DNA of 26,495 bases, from positions 1 to 26,495 of the forward strand of contig JWZX01001413.1 in assembly GCA_001275005.1 (NCBI GenBank). The letters are read 5' to 3'. The translations under genes were made by a program, and so were the position numbers. Under the pieces are notes generated by a model that made no database searches, had not been told where the DNA came from, and saw only the letters and a list, made by a program, of their open reading frames with translations. The stretch comes from Chrysochromulina tobinii. Taxonomy: Eukaryota; Haptophyta; Prymnesiales; Chrysochromulinaceae. This document shows positions 1-8,197 of the stretch, piece by piece (the stretch's first letter is position 1; the number at the start of each line of letters is the position of its first letter).

Positions 1-387
1 GGCGTTCCGGCGGCGGTGAGGTGGGAAGTAGGATGCCCGCGCGCTCGCGTGTCGCGAGCCTCCGCAAGCATCGTGACCGTCGTGTAGTGGGCGAGGGATA
101 GGTCGACGACGTCGTGGACTCGGAGACCGAATTTTCGCGCCCCCGGGCCCCGCGCGGCATTAAGCCTTAACCCGCGGCGGGTGTCGTAGAATAAAAGCGC
201 AAGCTCGTAACCGCGCACGACCGGAAGCCGGGCGCGCGGACAGCTTTACTGTGAAGTCGCACAATGGAACGTGGAACGGCGTCTGGGCCATGTGACAAGA
301 CCATCATGTATAGACCAGGGCAAGGCATACGGACAGGGGTGGGTCCATGGACATGGGCATGGACATGGGCTCCAGTATACACATATG
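1..387. other. 3' flank of the GRK-like gene
   Basis: No gene is supported. Visible items are a perfect 12-bp tandem pair (ATGGACATGGGC twice, 347-370) just downstream of the kinase stop, and an AATAAA on the plus strand at 190-195 that could serve a plus-strand gene entering from the left. No minus-strand AATAAA is evident for the kinase gene. Confidence 0.5.
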
Positions 388-3300
388 TCAGATGGTGGAC
401 ACGCAGCGGTACATGGACTCCAGGTACTCCTCTTCGATGGCCGTGGGCGACACAAAGTCCCACGTGTGCACCACGTCCTCGTCCGAATCCGCATTCTGCT
501 TCAAGTCCGCATCGTGCATGGTCTGGGCGGTCCGCAGCGCGAGCAGCTCCTTGTCCTTCTTACGCTTCGGGACGCCCTTCACACCTTTGAGCGGGGAGGG
601 GAGGGTACATGATGGGACGATATCCCAGTCGATGCCCTTAAAGTACGGGTGCCGCTTGATCTCGTCGGGGCCCGCCGAGCCGCAGCCGAGGCGACTGTGC
701 CAGTCCTGAGTAAGCAGCTTTTCGCAAAAGTCCTGGCACTCATAGGACGGAAAGTTGCCCGGCCGGTAGGTCGGCCTGGACTGATCTCGATTTGAGAAGG
801 GGAGCGCGCCGTTGAGGAACTCGTACAGCAACACCCCCACCGTGTACCAGTCGACGGAAGTGCCGTACGCCTCACGGTTCTTGCGAGCCCAGCGCACCTC
901 GGGGGCCATGTAGCAGTCTGTGCCCACGCGCGAGGTGCGCCGCGGCCGGTCGCCTGTCCAGCGCACGGCGAGGCCCATGTCAATCAAGCGCACATGGCCC
1001 GCTTCATCGACGAGCAGATTCTCGGGCTTGAGATCGCGGTACAGGATCTTTTGTGAGTGCATGTAGCAGAACACCTCGACCGTCTCCATGATGACCCAGC
1101 GTGCTTGGTCCGCCGTGAGCCGGCGCGGTGTGAGTACAAACTCGGACAAGTCGCCAGAGGGGACGAGGTCCATCACGAGACACAAGAACTCGGGGTTCTG
1201 GAAGGCGTATCGGAGATTGACCAGGAACGGATGCTGCATCGCGGAGAGAAGGTTTGCCTCCATCGCGATCTTCTTGCGCCATGATTGGCCGAGGGCTTGC
1301 TTCATCGACTCCTTCTTCATCACCTTCATCGCGTAGCGCACGCCGCAGTCGCGCTTGATCACCTCGATCACCTGGCCGAAGCCGCCCTCGCCAAGGACGC
1401 GGATCACCTGAAACTGCTCCAGCTTGGGCACGATCCCCTCCTTCGCCTTCATCGCGACGATGTAGTTATAGTGCTCCGAGCCAAGGAACCTCGCGTACCT
1501 GCGATGGTCATCAGTGGCACTCAGAGGTCATACGTAGCCATAAGTGGCCATCAGTGCCAATCAGCGGCCATCAGCTTACCAATGACTCTCAATGTACGCA
1601 GCCGCCAAGGTCGCCATCTCGCCAAACATGCGACGCGCCTGCGCGTTCATGATCGTGCCCGCCTTGAGCGCCGCAATCTGATGGGCGAGCTCCTCGCGCA
1701 TCCGCTGCGGCAGGTAGGGCAGGTAGAGCGGCGCCGTCGTGTCCCAGACATGTTTATCCGCGATGAGTTTCGCCTCCTTGATCAGAACGTGCGCGTCGGG
1801 TAACTTGCGGAACTCAATCTCGCGCACCACGAGATCGAACGAGCCGAGCGCCACGTTGATCGGATGATCGGCCTCGTCGTGGGTCACATTGCCTCGTGCC
1901 ACGTCCTCTTGCACCGAGAGCAGGTACTTGCGCAGCAGCCCGTTGAACGCCTTGCTTTCGAAGATTTGCTGGACAGGCACGCGGATTGCGGACGTCGTGA
2001 CCGTCGGCGCTTTGGACTCGGCCGCAGCCTGAGTCAGCTGATAGAGGCGCTCCGCCTGGTAGGCGGCGATGAAGCAGAAGAAGCGGCCCGGCAGCCCGGG
2101 CGACGACTGGAAGAGCTCCTCCAGGTACTGTCCCTCGAGGCACACGAGGAGCGTGTCCTCATCCGCGGCGATCGATGCGGTGGCGATCCCGGATTTGAGG
2201 AGGGAGGTTTCGCCGAACATGTCGCCTGCGCGCCGAAGGCCTACCATGACGGCCTGCGCCGTGTCCTTGATCTGCAGCTCGACACGCACGGAGCCCTTGA
2301 TGATCTGGAAGAGCGCCGCCGTCGGCTGCCCCTCCCTCAAGACGTACTCACCCTTTTTATACGAGCGCTGCTTGGCACCGGCGAGGAAGTGGACCCAATC
2401 GTCTTCGGTGAGCGAGAAGTCGATGGCGCGATGATTCTGCGCCCTGGCCTCTTGCAGCACCATGGGCTCAAACATCTCGTCGAACTCGTCAAGCGCCGCG
2501 GAGCCCGACGCCGCCGCGCCGTGGGTCGCATCCTTGGAGATCTCCGCCGCCAGGGCTTGGATCCGCGCCGCCTCGAGCACGAGCATCGCCTCCTCGATCC
2601 CGTGGTCGATGGTCACCTCATACGAGGAGCCTTTGAGTTGCACATGGACCGTGTTGTGCATGGCATCATGCCGCAGCAGCCCGGCAATGTCCTTGCACTC
2701 GATGACGAACTGCTTGTGGAAAGCGAACACTTTGATATCGAAGCACAGGTGTTTCGCGAAAAGGAACATGTCACCTACGTTCGCTTGCGACTCGAGGACT
2801 CCTTTGTTCTCGGCGCGCACCGAGCACTGATAGTACGACATGAGCTTCTCGTCCGCGAGGAGACCGAACTGCACGCGCGTCTTCGAGATCTCCGCCGCAG
2901 GCAGCAGCTGCTGCGACGTTTGCCCCTTGCCCTGCGCCGACGTCGAGTCGCTGGTCACCTGCGCGCGCAGCTTGCCGGAGAGCTCCGAAATGCGCTCAGC
3001 GAGCGCGATGGCCATCGCCTTGAAGAGCCGACCCGACTGGCCGGGGTCAGCCTTGAGTTGCGCGATCAGCTGCGTCTGCAGCACCTCGACGCATACCACC
3101 GGCCCATCAGCCACGGCTGACACTGTGGACTCGTGGCCCAGCAGCAGCGCAAGCTCGCCAAGCACGTCACCCGGTCCACGGGTGGCCAGATGGCTCTCGT
3201 GGCCCGTTTCTGATTTCAGCATGAGCTTGACATAGCCCGTCCTGATGTAGAAGGCTGACTCCGACACCTGACCCTGCCAGATGAAGGTCTCTCCGTCCAC

Positions 3301-3438
3301 CAGGTGGCGCTCCTTGCCCTGATCAATGAAGAGCTGCTCGATGACCTTGGAGCTCTTCGATCTCTTGAGCCTCCGCGTGCCGCCGCTCGCGCGCGTCGCA
3401 TCGAGACCACCCTCCTGCCTCGATCCTGCGCAGCCCAT
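388..3438 (-). CDS. GRK-like AGC protein kinase with two CNB domains, a GRAM domain and an RGS domain
   Basis: Two exons: 1580-3438 and 388-1498, joined across an 81-nt GT-AG intron in phase 2 to give 989 residues. Domains in order: cyclic-nucleotide-binding-like domain (about 33-130), GRAM (about 188-295), second CNB-like domain (about 340-445), RGS (about 488-633, spanning the intron), AGC kinase (about 648-905) and C-tail. Kinase motifs are intact: GEGGFGQV loop, Lys in AMKV (678), YRDLKPENLL with Asp 775, and GTDCYMAPEV. The Mg-binding motif is DMG instead of DFG (GRKs have DLG). RGS directly before an AGC kinase is the GRK arrangement, so substrates may be activated receptors; that is inference. 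I chose ATG 3438 because it has G at -3 and +4 and begins MGCAGS, a classic N-myristoylation plus palmitoylation signal. An upstream in-frame ATG at 3549 has a weak context. It could be mislabelled a cGMP-dependent kinase, but both CNB phosphate cassettes lack their arginine. Confidence 0.87.
1499..1579 (-). other. Intron of the GRK-like gene, built of decamer repeats
   Basis: An 81-nt intron. The donor GTAAGC follows exon end CATTG and the acceptor CATCGCAG precedes GTACGC. Splicing restores the reading frame through the end of the RGS domain (SHW then YARFLGSEHY). Almost the whole intron is diverged 10-11-nt units such as CTGATGGCCG, CTGATTGGCA and CTGATGGCCA, the same family as in the ABCC gene. 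The two boundaries share a short GGTAAGC / GGTACGC similarity. A longer flanking duplication is not visible here. Confidence 0.88.
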
Positions 3439-3929
3439 CGCGATGGTCCTAACTAAGGAACCACGAATTGGAAAAAGCTCGCCAAGTGCGGCATCGCAAA
3501 AGCCCGCAAACGCCCGCGCCGGCGCTGATCCGCAACGGCGCTTTGACATTGGAATACAATGTAGACGGGTTTTATGAAACGGCCCCACACGCCCTCACGC
3601 TCCCTCGTTCGACTCTCATGTGCATGCAGCTCAGTGTCCCGATACAGCCCTTTGTGATTACCCAAATGCCGGCGCCGGTGCCCGATCCCTCGATCGCATA
3701 CAACCCAAACCGGCGCCGGTGCATCCTTTCCGCGCCATGAAGTATCTCAGAGGGGGCGGTGGGCGCGAGCGGAAAGACAAGTTCTCGAGCGTACGCCCTC
3801 ACATTCTCATTGAAGGAGGTATGAAGGAGGAGCCCTTGTTCGGCACGCACGCTAAGCCGCTCCTGGAAAGGTCCCGATGCGGCGTACGCGCTCATCATGG
3901 CGCTCAATGCGAAGTGAGCCCCAGCGCTC
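3439..3929. other. Intergenic: GRK-like gene promoter side and 3' end of the repeat protein gene
   Basis: About 490 bp between two minus-strand genes. It should hold the promoter of the GRK-like gene and the 3' end of its neighbour. The palindromic core CCGGCGCCGG with a following TGC occurs twice, about 40 bp apart (near 3667 and 3708). No TATA box or further gene is convincing. Confidence 0.4.
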
Positions 3930-6900
3930 TCATGCAAGGTGGATGGCGAGCGCCGCAGAGAAGCCTTCGCGCACGAAGGTGCTCGCCGGCTCGTTGAAGT
4001 CCACCACTTCGCCATCCACTTTTACCGAGCCCACAGCGCTCTTGCCGGGCACAGCGCTCTTGTGGGCCTTGACTGCTGCCTCCACAATCTTCTTGAGAGG
4101 GCTGGTGAGCCATTTCGGATTGAGCTTGGTCTCAGATGCACTCAGCAGCTCATCACCCCTCCATAGCTCGATGATGAAGTGCGGCACGTCCGCTGGAGGT
4201 GCGTCCGCACCCTCGAGCATCACCAGCACATCCACTGGCGTCCCATCCTTGTCCACATACACGGACGCCTTGAGGGTCTCGTCAATCTTCTCGCCGTTGA
4301 TGGTGACAGTACTCCAACGCTCCTTCTTTTTGCCGATCGCCTCGAGCGCCGGCTTGATGAGACCCTCGGCCAGTGACTTGCCCAGCCAGAAGGAGTTGAG
4401 CGAAGTCTCCATCTCCGTTAGGCGGGAGCCATCGGCCCCCGCGATGTGGATGACGAAATGGCCGACAGGCCCGCTCGACAATACGTGGGCAAGCCCGTGG
4501 GCCATGGAACCAAGCCCGTGGGAGAGTCCGTGTGCCACAGAGCCCACCCCGTGACTGAGGCCGTGGCCCACAGAGTGCCCAAGCCGGCTCGCGCCCTCCA
4601 TCATCTTCTGGATCATCGGGTCCTTGTGGTTGAGCTTGATGTCGATCTCGACCGGTGAGCCGTCGTCATGCATGAAGTTAGTCGCGGGCTTCGTCGCGTC
4701 CACCTCGCCTAAAGGTCCCCCGACGCTTCCAACGAGCACCGCGACGACCGCGGCGTGGTGTATCTTGTTCGCCTTGAGCGCGGGGTGGATGAGCGCCGCA
4801 AGCAACGACTTGCCCTTGAGCCATTTCAGCGTGGGGCGCGTCTGGCTGGCCACCACAGCCTCGCCGTCCAGCGAGATCTGGACAATGAAGTCGCACGGCG
4901 CGAGACTCGGGTCATTGACCGCAGACGAGAGCGCCTTCGGCTTGAGCTCTCGCTCGGTAGGCTTGAGATGCACGACCACCCGCGCAGGCATCCCCACCGT
5001 CTTCGACGCCCGGTCCGCCACCTTGCCCGCGAAGATGTCGGCCACCTCGTCGCCGTCGACAGTCACCGACGCCCAGCCTACATCGGTAAGCTGCTCCGCT
5101 CGGAGCACGGGCTCAACGAGCGACTTGCCGAGCGACTTCTGCAGCCAGCGCGCGTTGAGCTGTGCCTCCACAGCTGTGATTAGCACCCCGTTCGAGTCGA
5201 CGATGTCGATGATGAATTTGGGCGCGTGGTCGATGATGGCCCTCTCCGGCAGTATGCACTTGACGAAGACTTCGTGGGTGCCTGCTTTGGCGTACATGGA
5301 CGTGATCGCGTGGGTGTCCACGTCGAGCCCATTGATCTGCACCGACATGTTCTTCGTGTTGATCGTGAGGGTGGGGTGCGCCTTGACGAAGGCCTTCACC
5401 GCCGGCTCGATGACGGACACACCTAGCGAGTTCGTCATCCATTTTCCGACCACCTCGCTCGTTAGCTGGTCCATGGCGTTGGTGCTCGTCGACCCGTGGT
5501 GGAAGGAGACGGTGAACTTGCTCGCCTTCTCCGCCGCATAGGCGCCCGCAGGCAGGAGCACCTCGACGTGCGTCACGACGGGGTCGCCCTTATTCCCCAC
5601 TGGCAAGCCGTTGACGTACTTGATGCCATCGACGACGGGCGCGATGAACTGGAGCGTTTCGGCGTGCACCACCCTCCGATGGTCCATCTCTTGCCCATCC
5701 ACCTTGATGCTGAGCTGAGGCGGTTGGCTGGGGAAGACGACGTTCAGATGCTTGAGCGCCGGCTCGATCAAGCCGGAGAGCAGCGGCTTCTTGAGGAGCG
5801 ATTGCGAGAGCACTGTCTGGAACGAGGAGAGCACCTCTCCGTTGCGCATCACGATGTCGATGGTGAACGACTTGGGCTCCGAGGACTTGTCCAGCTTGAT
5901 CTCCACGTTGATGTCGTGCCCCTGCTCCTCAAACTTTTGGACGTACTTGTGGCAGTCGAGCTCCGCCGAGCCGATGTTCTGGCCGTTGATTGAGATCGCT
6001 TTGACCTTGGCCTTGGCCATGTCGGCCGCCTCGAGCGCCGGGTAGACGATCGCTGTGCTGAACGGCCGGTGCATCCAGGCAGTCCCCGCAGGAGCGAGGG
6101 CGGCGAACCAAGAGCTCGACATATCCGGGATGGGCACTGACATTTTGTAGAGCGGCGCATCGCCATCCCTGTGCGTCACTATCGAGATAAGGAATTGCTT
6201 GGGCTTGGCCTTGGGGTCGTCAATGAGGACGATGTCGACCAACGTCGTCTCCTCAGCGCTGCCCACAACCTCGGAAAGCTTCGCCTTCAGGTCGGCGGGC
6301 GCACCGTTGACTCGGTACTGGCCGATGGCCGAGCTCTTGACGTTGAAAGAATCGAGCGCCGGGGTGATCAAGTCCTTTCCGAGCACGCCCTTCAACTGCT
6401 TCTCCCCAAGCTCCGTCGAGAGTGCTTTGAGGATCTCCCCGGCGGCATCCAGGATGCGTACTTCAAAGCGGCTCGGGCCGGACCCTGCACCTGTGCTCTC
6501 CCCCTTGGCCCCCTTTTTAGGCGACTTCTCTCCCTTTTTGGCGACCTTTTTGCCCTTTTCCCTCTTCGCCGGCGTGCCCTCCCCGCTCTCCTCGTCAGCA
6601 GCTCCCTCAGCAGCTCCCTTCTTAGCCTTGGCCCCCTTCTTCTCCTTGCTACCCTTCTTCGCGGGCGTCTTCTTGCCCTTGCCGCCCTTTTCGGAGCGCA
6701 TCGTGTCAGCGCCATTCGCGACCGCCTCTTCGGCCGCATCGGCACCAGTTGCTGCATCCCCTGCTGGTGTGCCCGCCGGCTCCTCATCCAGCGCCGCCTC
6801 AGCAGCCGCCGCTTTGTGAGACGCGACAGACCGCGGCGTGAAGAAGATTTCGCCATCCTCGTCATCAACGGCGATCACCTGAGGGGGCGCCGGCATCGTG

Positions 6901-7883
6901 AGCTTCAACGGCATCCCCAAAGAGCCCGCTTTGAGCCCCTGTTGCGCCGCCATCGTACGCGGCGTGAAGATGGGTGCCGCGTCCTCACGCGCGCCGTCCT
7001 GGGCTCCGTCCGCTGGGAGGGCGAGCCGTAACTGCAAGACACGCGCGCTCATCGGGGCCTGCGCAGCAAGCGAGCGCGGCGTGAAGAGCGGCTCGCCCGT
7101 CCCGCCGGCGGGCTCGGGCTCCTGGCGCGGCGTGAAGAACGGCATATCCTCCGTATCATTCTGCTGCCACTGTTGGAATTTGATGGCCGTCGCTTCTTGA
7201 CGACTCGTGAATAGCGGCTCGGGGGCCTCGCCCGCGGGCGGAGGAGGAGGGAGGGCAGAGCTGGCAGCGGCCAAGGCTCGAGGCGTGAAGATGGGCCCAT
7301 CATCCCCGAACTGGGCCAGAGCTGGGCCACCTGGCGTGGGGATGGTTTTCGAGCCCGGGGGAGCAATCGAGAGCGTAGGTACTTGGACCTTGAAGCCTCC
7401 GTTCCCGTAGGACGGCGTGGTCGGCGAGCCGGGTGACTGGGGCGAGTCGAGCTCGGTCTCTACGGGTGGCGGCGGCGGCGGCATGGCCTCAAACTCGTCA
7501 GCCTGGGGCGGCGGCGGCGGCGCCTCCTCCTCCGCTTCTTCGAATTCCTCTGGTGGCGGTGGTGGAGGTGTCGAGAAGTCCTCAACACTGCCTCGGTGCG
7601 AGCGAGGCGTCATCGAGACCGACACCTTGTCGATCTTCTCAGCTTCAAAATCGAAGCCGCGATGAATCGCGTGGCGCTCCGGCGTGCGCACCTCCGATAG
7701 CGCCGCCTGCACCTTCTTGAGAGTGAAAGCGCGAAGCTGGAGAGGGGCGAGCGCCGCTGCGAGATCCTCCTCTGGGAGAGCTTGTAGCGCCCTGACCGTC
7801 GGTGCGACCGATAGGATGGCGTCTAAGAGACCCGGAATATTGCCTAGCCCAGACTGCTCCAGCGTTGTGCCGATGTCTTCCAT
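3930..7883 (-). CDS. Large multi-domain repeat protein (SAM-like, polyproline, FTPR motifs, about eight beta-grasp-like repeats)
   Basis: A single-exon frame of 1,317 residues; I do not recognise the family. Order: a helical SAM-like segment (1-65, ending LPEEDLAAALAPLQL and a KKVQAAL helix); acidic and polyproline tracts (105-140), possible profilin or SH3 ligands; six [PIF][FIL]FT[PS]R motifs (197-202, 223-228, 248-253, 265-270, 304-309, 346-351); a Lys/Ala-rich H1-like stretch with TPAKK and SPKK (396-462); then about eight repeats of 80-105 residues starting near 472, 563, 672, 789, 889, 998, 1142 and 1235. Repeat pattern: FxIxI, G, WLxKSL, LIxPALKA, VxVxG, VxVxxxL. The beta-hairpin, helix, strand, turn, strand pattern suggests a ubiquitin-like beta-grasp fold (inference). 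An HGLSHG-type run lies at 1102-1133. There is no signal peptide or membrane segment. Start 7883 is the first ATG, in a strong GGCCATGG context. A scaffold role is plausible but unproven. Confidence 0.85.
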   Translation of the reverse strand: MEDIGTTLEQSGLGNIPGLLDAILSVAPTVRALQALPEEDLAAALAPLQLRAFTLKKVQAALSEVRTPERHAIHRGFDFEAEKIDKVSVSMTPRSHRGSVEDFSTPPPPPPEEFEEAEEEAPPPPPQADEFEAMPPPPPPVETELDSPQSPGSPTTPSYGNGGFKVQVPTLSIAPPGSKTIPTPGGPALAQFGDDGPIFTPRALAAASSALPPPPPAGEAPEPLFTSRQEATAIKFQQWQQNDTEDMPFFTPRQEPEPAGGTGEPLFTPRSLAAQAPMSARVLQLRLALPADGAQDGAREDAAPIFTPRTMAAQQGLKAGSLGMPLKLTMPAPPQVIAVDDEDGEIFFTPRSVASHKAAAAEAALDEEPAGTPAGDAATGADAAEEAVANGADTMRSEKGGKGKKTPAKKGSKEKKGAKAKKGAAEGAADEESGEGTPAKREKGKKVAKKGEKSPKKGAKGESTGAGSGPSRFEVRILDAAGEILKALSTELGEKQLKGVLGKDLITPALDSFNVKSSAIGQYRVNGAPADLKAKLSEVVGSAEETTLVDIVLIDDPKAKPKQFLISIVTHRDGDAPLYKMSVPIPDMSSSWFAALAPAGTAWMHRPFSTAIVYPALEAADMAKAKVKAISINGQNIGSAELDCHKYVQKFEEQGHDINVEIKLDKSSEPKSFTIDIVMRNGEVLSSFQTVLSQSLLKKPLLSGLIEPALKHLNVVFPSQPPQLSIKVDGQEMDHRRVVHAETLQFIAPVVDGIKYVNGLPVGNKGDPVVTHVEVLLPAGAYAAEKASKFTVSFHHGSTSTNAMDQLTSEVVGKWMTNSLGVSVIEPAVKAFVKAHPTLTINTKNMSVQINGLDVDTHAITSMYAKAGTHEVFVKCILPERAIIDHAPKFIIDIVDSNGVLITAVEAQLNARWLQKSLGKSLVEPVLRAEQLTDVGWASVTVDGDEVADIFAGKVADRASKTVGMPARVVVHLKPTERELKPKALSSAVNDPSLAPCDFIVQISLDGEAVVASQTRPTLKWLKGKSLLAALIHPALKANKIHHAAVVAVLVGSVGGPLGEVDATKPATNFMHDDGSPVEIDIKLNHKDPMIQKMMEGASRLGHSVGHGLSHGVGSVAHGLSHGLGSMAHGLAHVLSSGPVGHFVIHIAGADGSRLTEMETSLNSFWLGKSLAEGLIKPALEAIGKKKERWSTVTINGEKIDETLKASVYVDKDGTPVDVLVMLEGADAPPADVPHFIIELWRGDELLSASETKLNPKWLTSPLKKIVEAAVKAHKSAVPGKSAVGSVKVDGEVVDFNEPASTFVREGFSAALAIHLA

Positions 7884-8197
7884 GGCCCCCCGCTCGGCAA
7901 TCACAGGCACGCGTCCAGTGTGCAGATCGCTGCGCCTCTATCCCCCGCGCGCCGACGGTAGACCTGTGATTTGGAGATTTTGGAAGTCTTCCAAATCGGA
8001 CAAGTCTCGAAACCACCGACACCGTGCCTCTGCACCGGCGACCGGGGACGAGCACACATTTTGTACAACCTAAATATTTGGCAGACTCAACATAAAACGC
8101 GGCGTACGGCTGCCGTGTCTCCCTCGCGTCTTCAACTTCATACCTCAGTGATTCCTCAGCCAATCTCGGGTGAGTCGCTCGGTGCTCAGTGCGGCGC
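7884..8197. other. Intergenic with a 17-bp palindrome upstream of the repeat-protein gene
   Basis: A 314-bp gap between the ABCC stop and the start of the repeat protein. It holds a perfect palindrome, TTTGGAAG-T-CTTCCAAA (7979-7995), about 100 bp upstream of ATG 7883, and an AT-rich near-palindrome CCTAAATATTTGG near 8069-8081 that resembles a CArG/MEF2-type site. Both could be factor-binding sites; function is inferred from symmetry and position only. Confidence 0.4.

Noticed and set aside
1864-3120. Long plus-strand open frame (about 418 codons) opposite the GRK-like gene
   Set aside because: Arg/Leu/His-rich with no domain; it is the antisense shadow of a convincing coding exon in GC-rich DNA.
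388-3438. Plain label cGMP-dependent protein kinase
   Set aside because: RGS and GRAM segments are present and both cassettes lack the phosphate-binding Arg, so the simple PKG label would mislead.
3439-3588. N-terminal extension of the GRK-like protein
   Set aside because: 3588 is a GTG and the ATG at 3549 has a weak context; ATG 3438 gives an MGCAGS acylation signal in a strong context.
7884-7910. Longer start for the large repeat protein at 7910
   Set aside because: The codon there is GTG; the first ATG, at 7883, has a strong GGCCATGG context.
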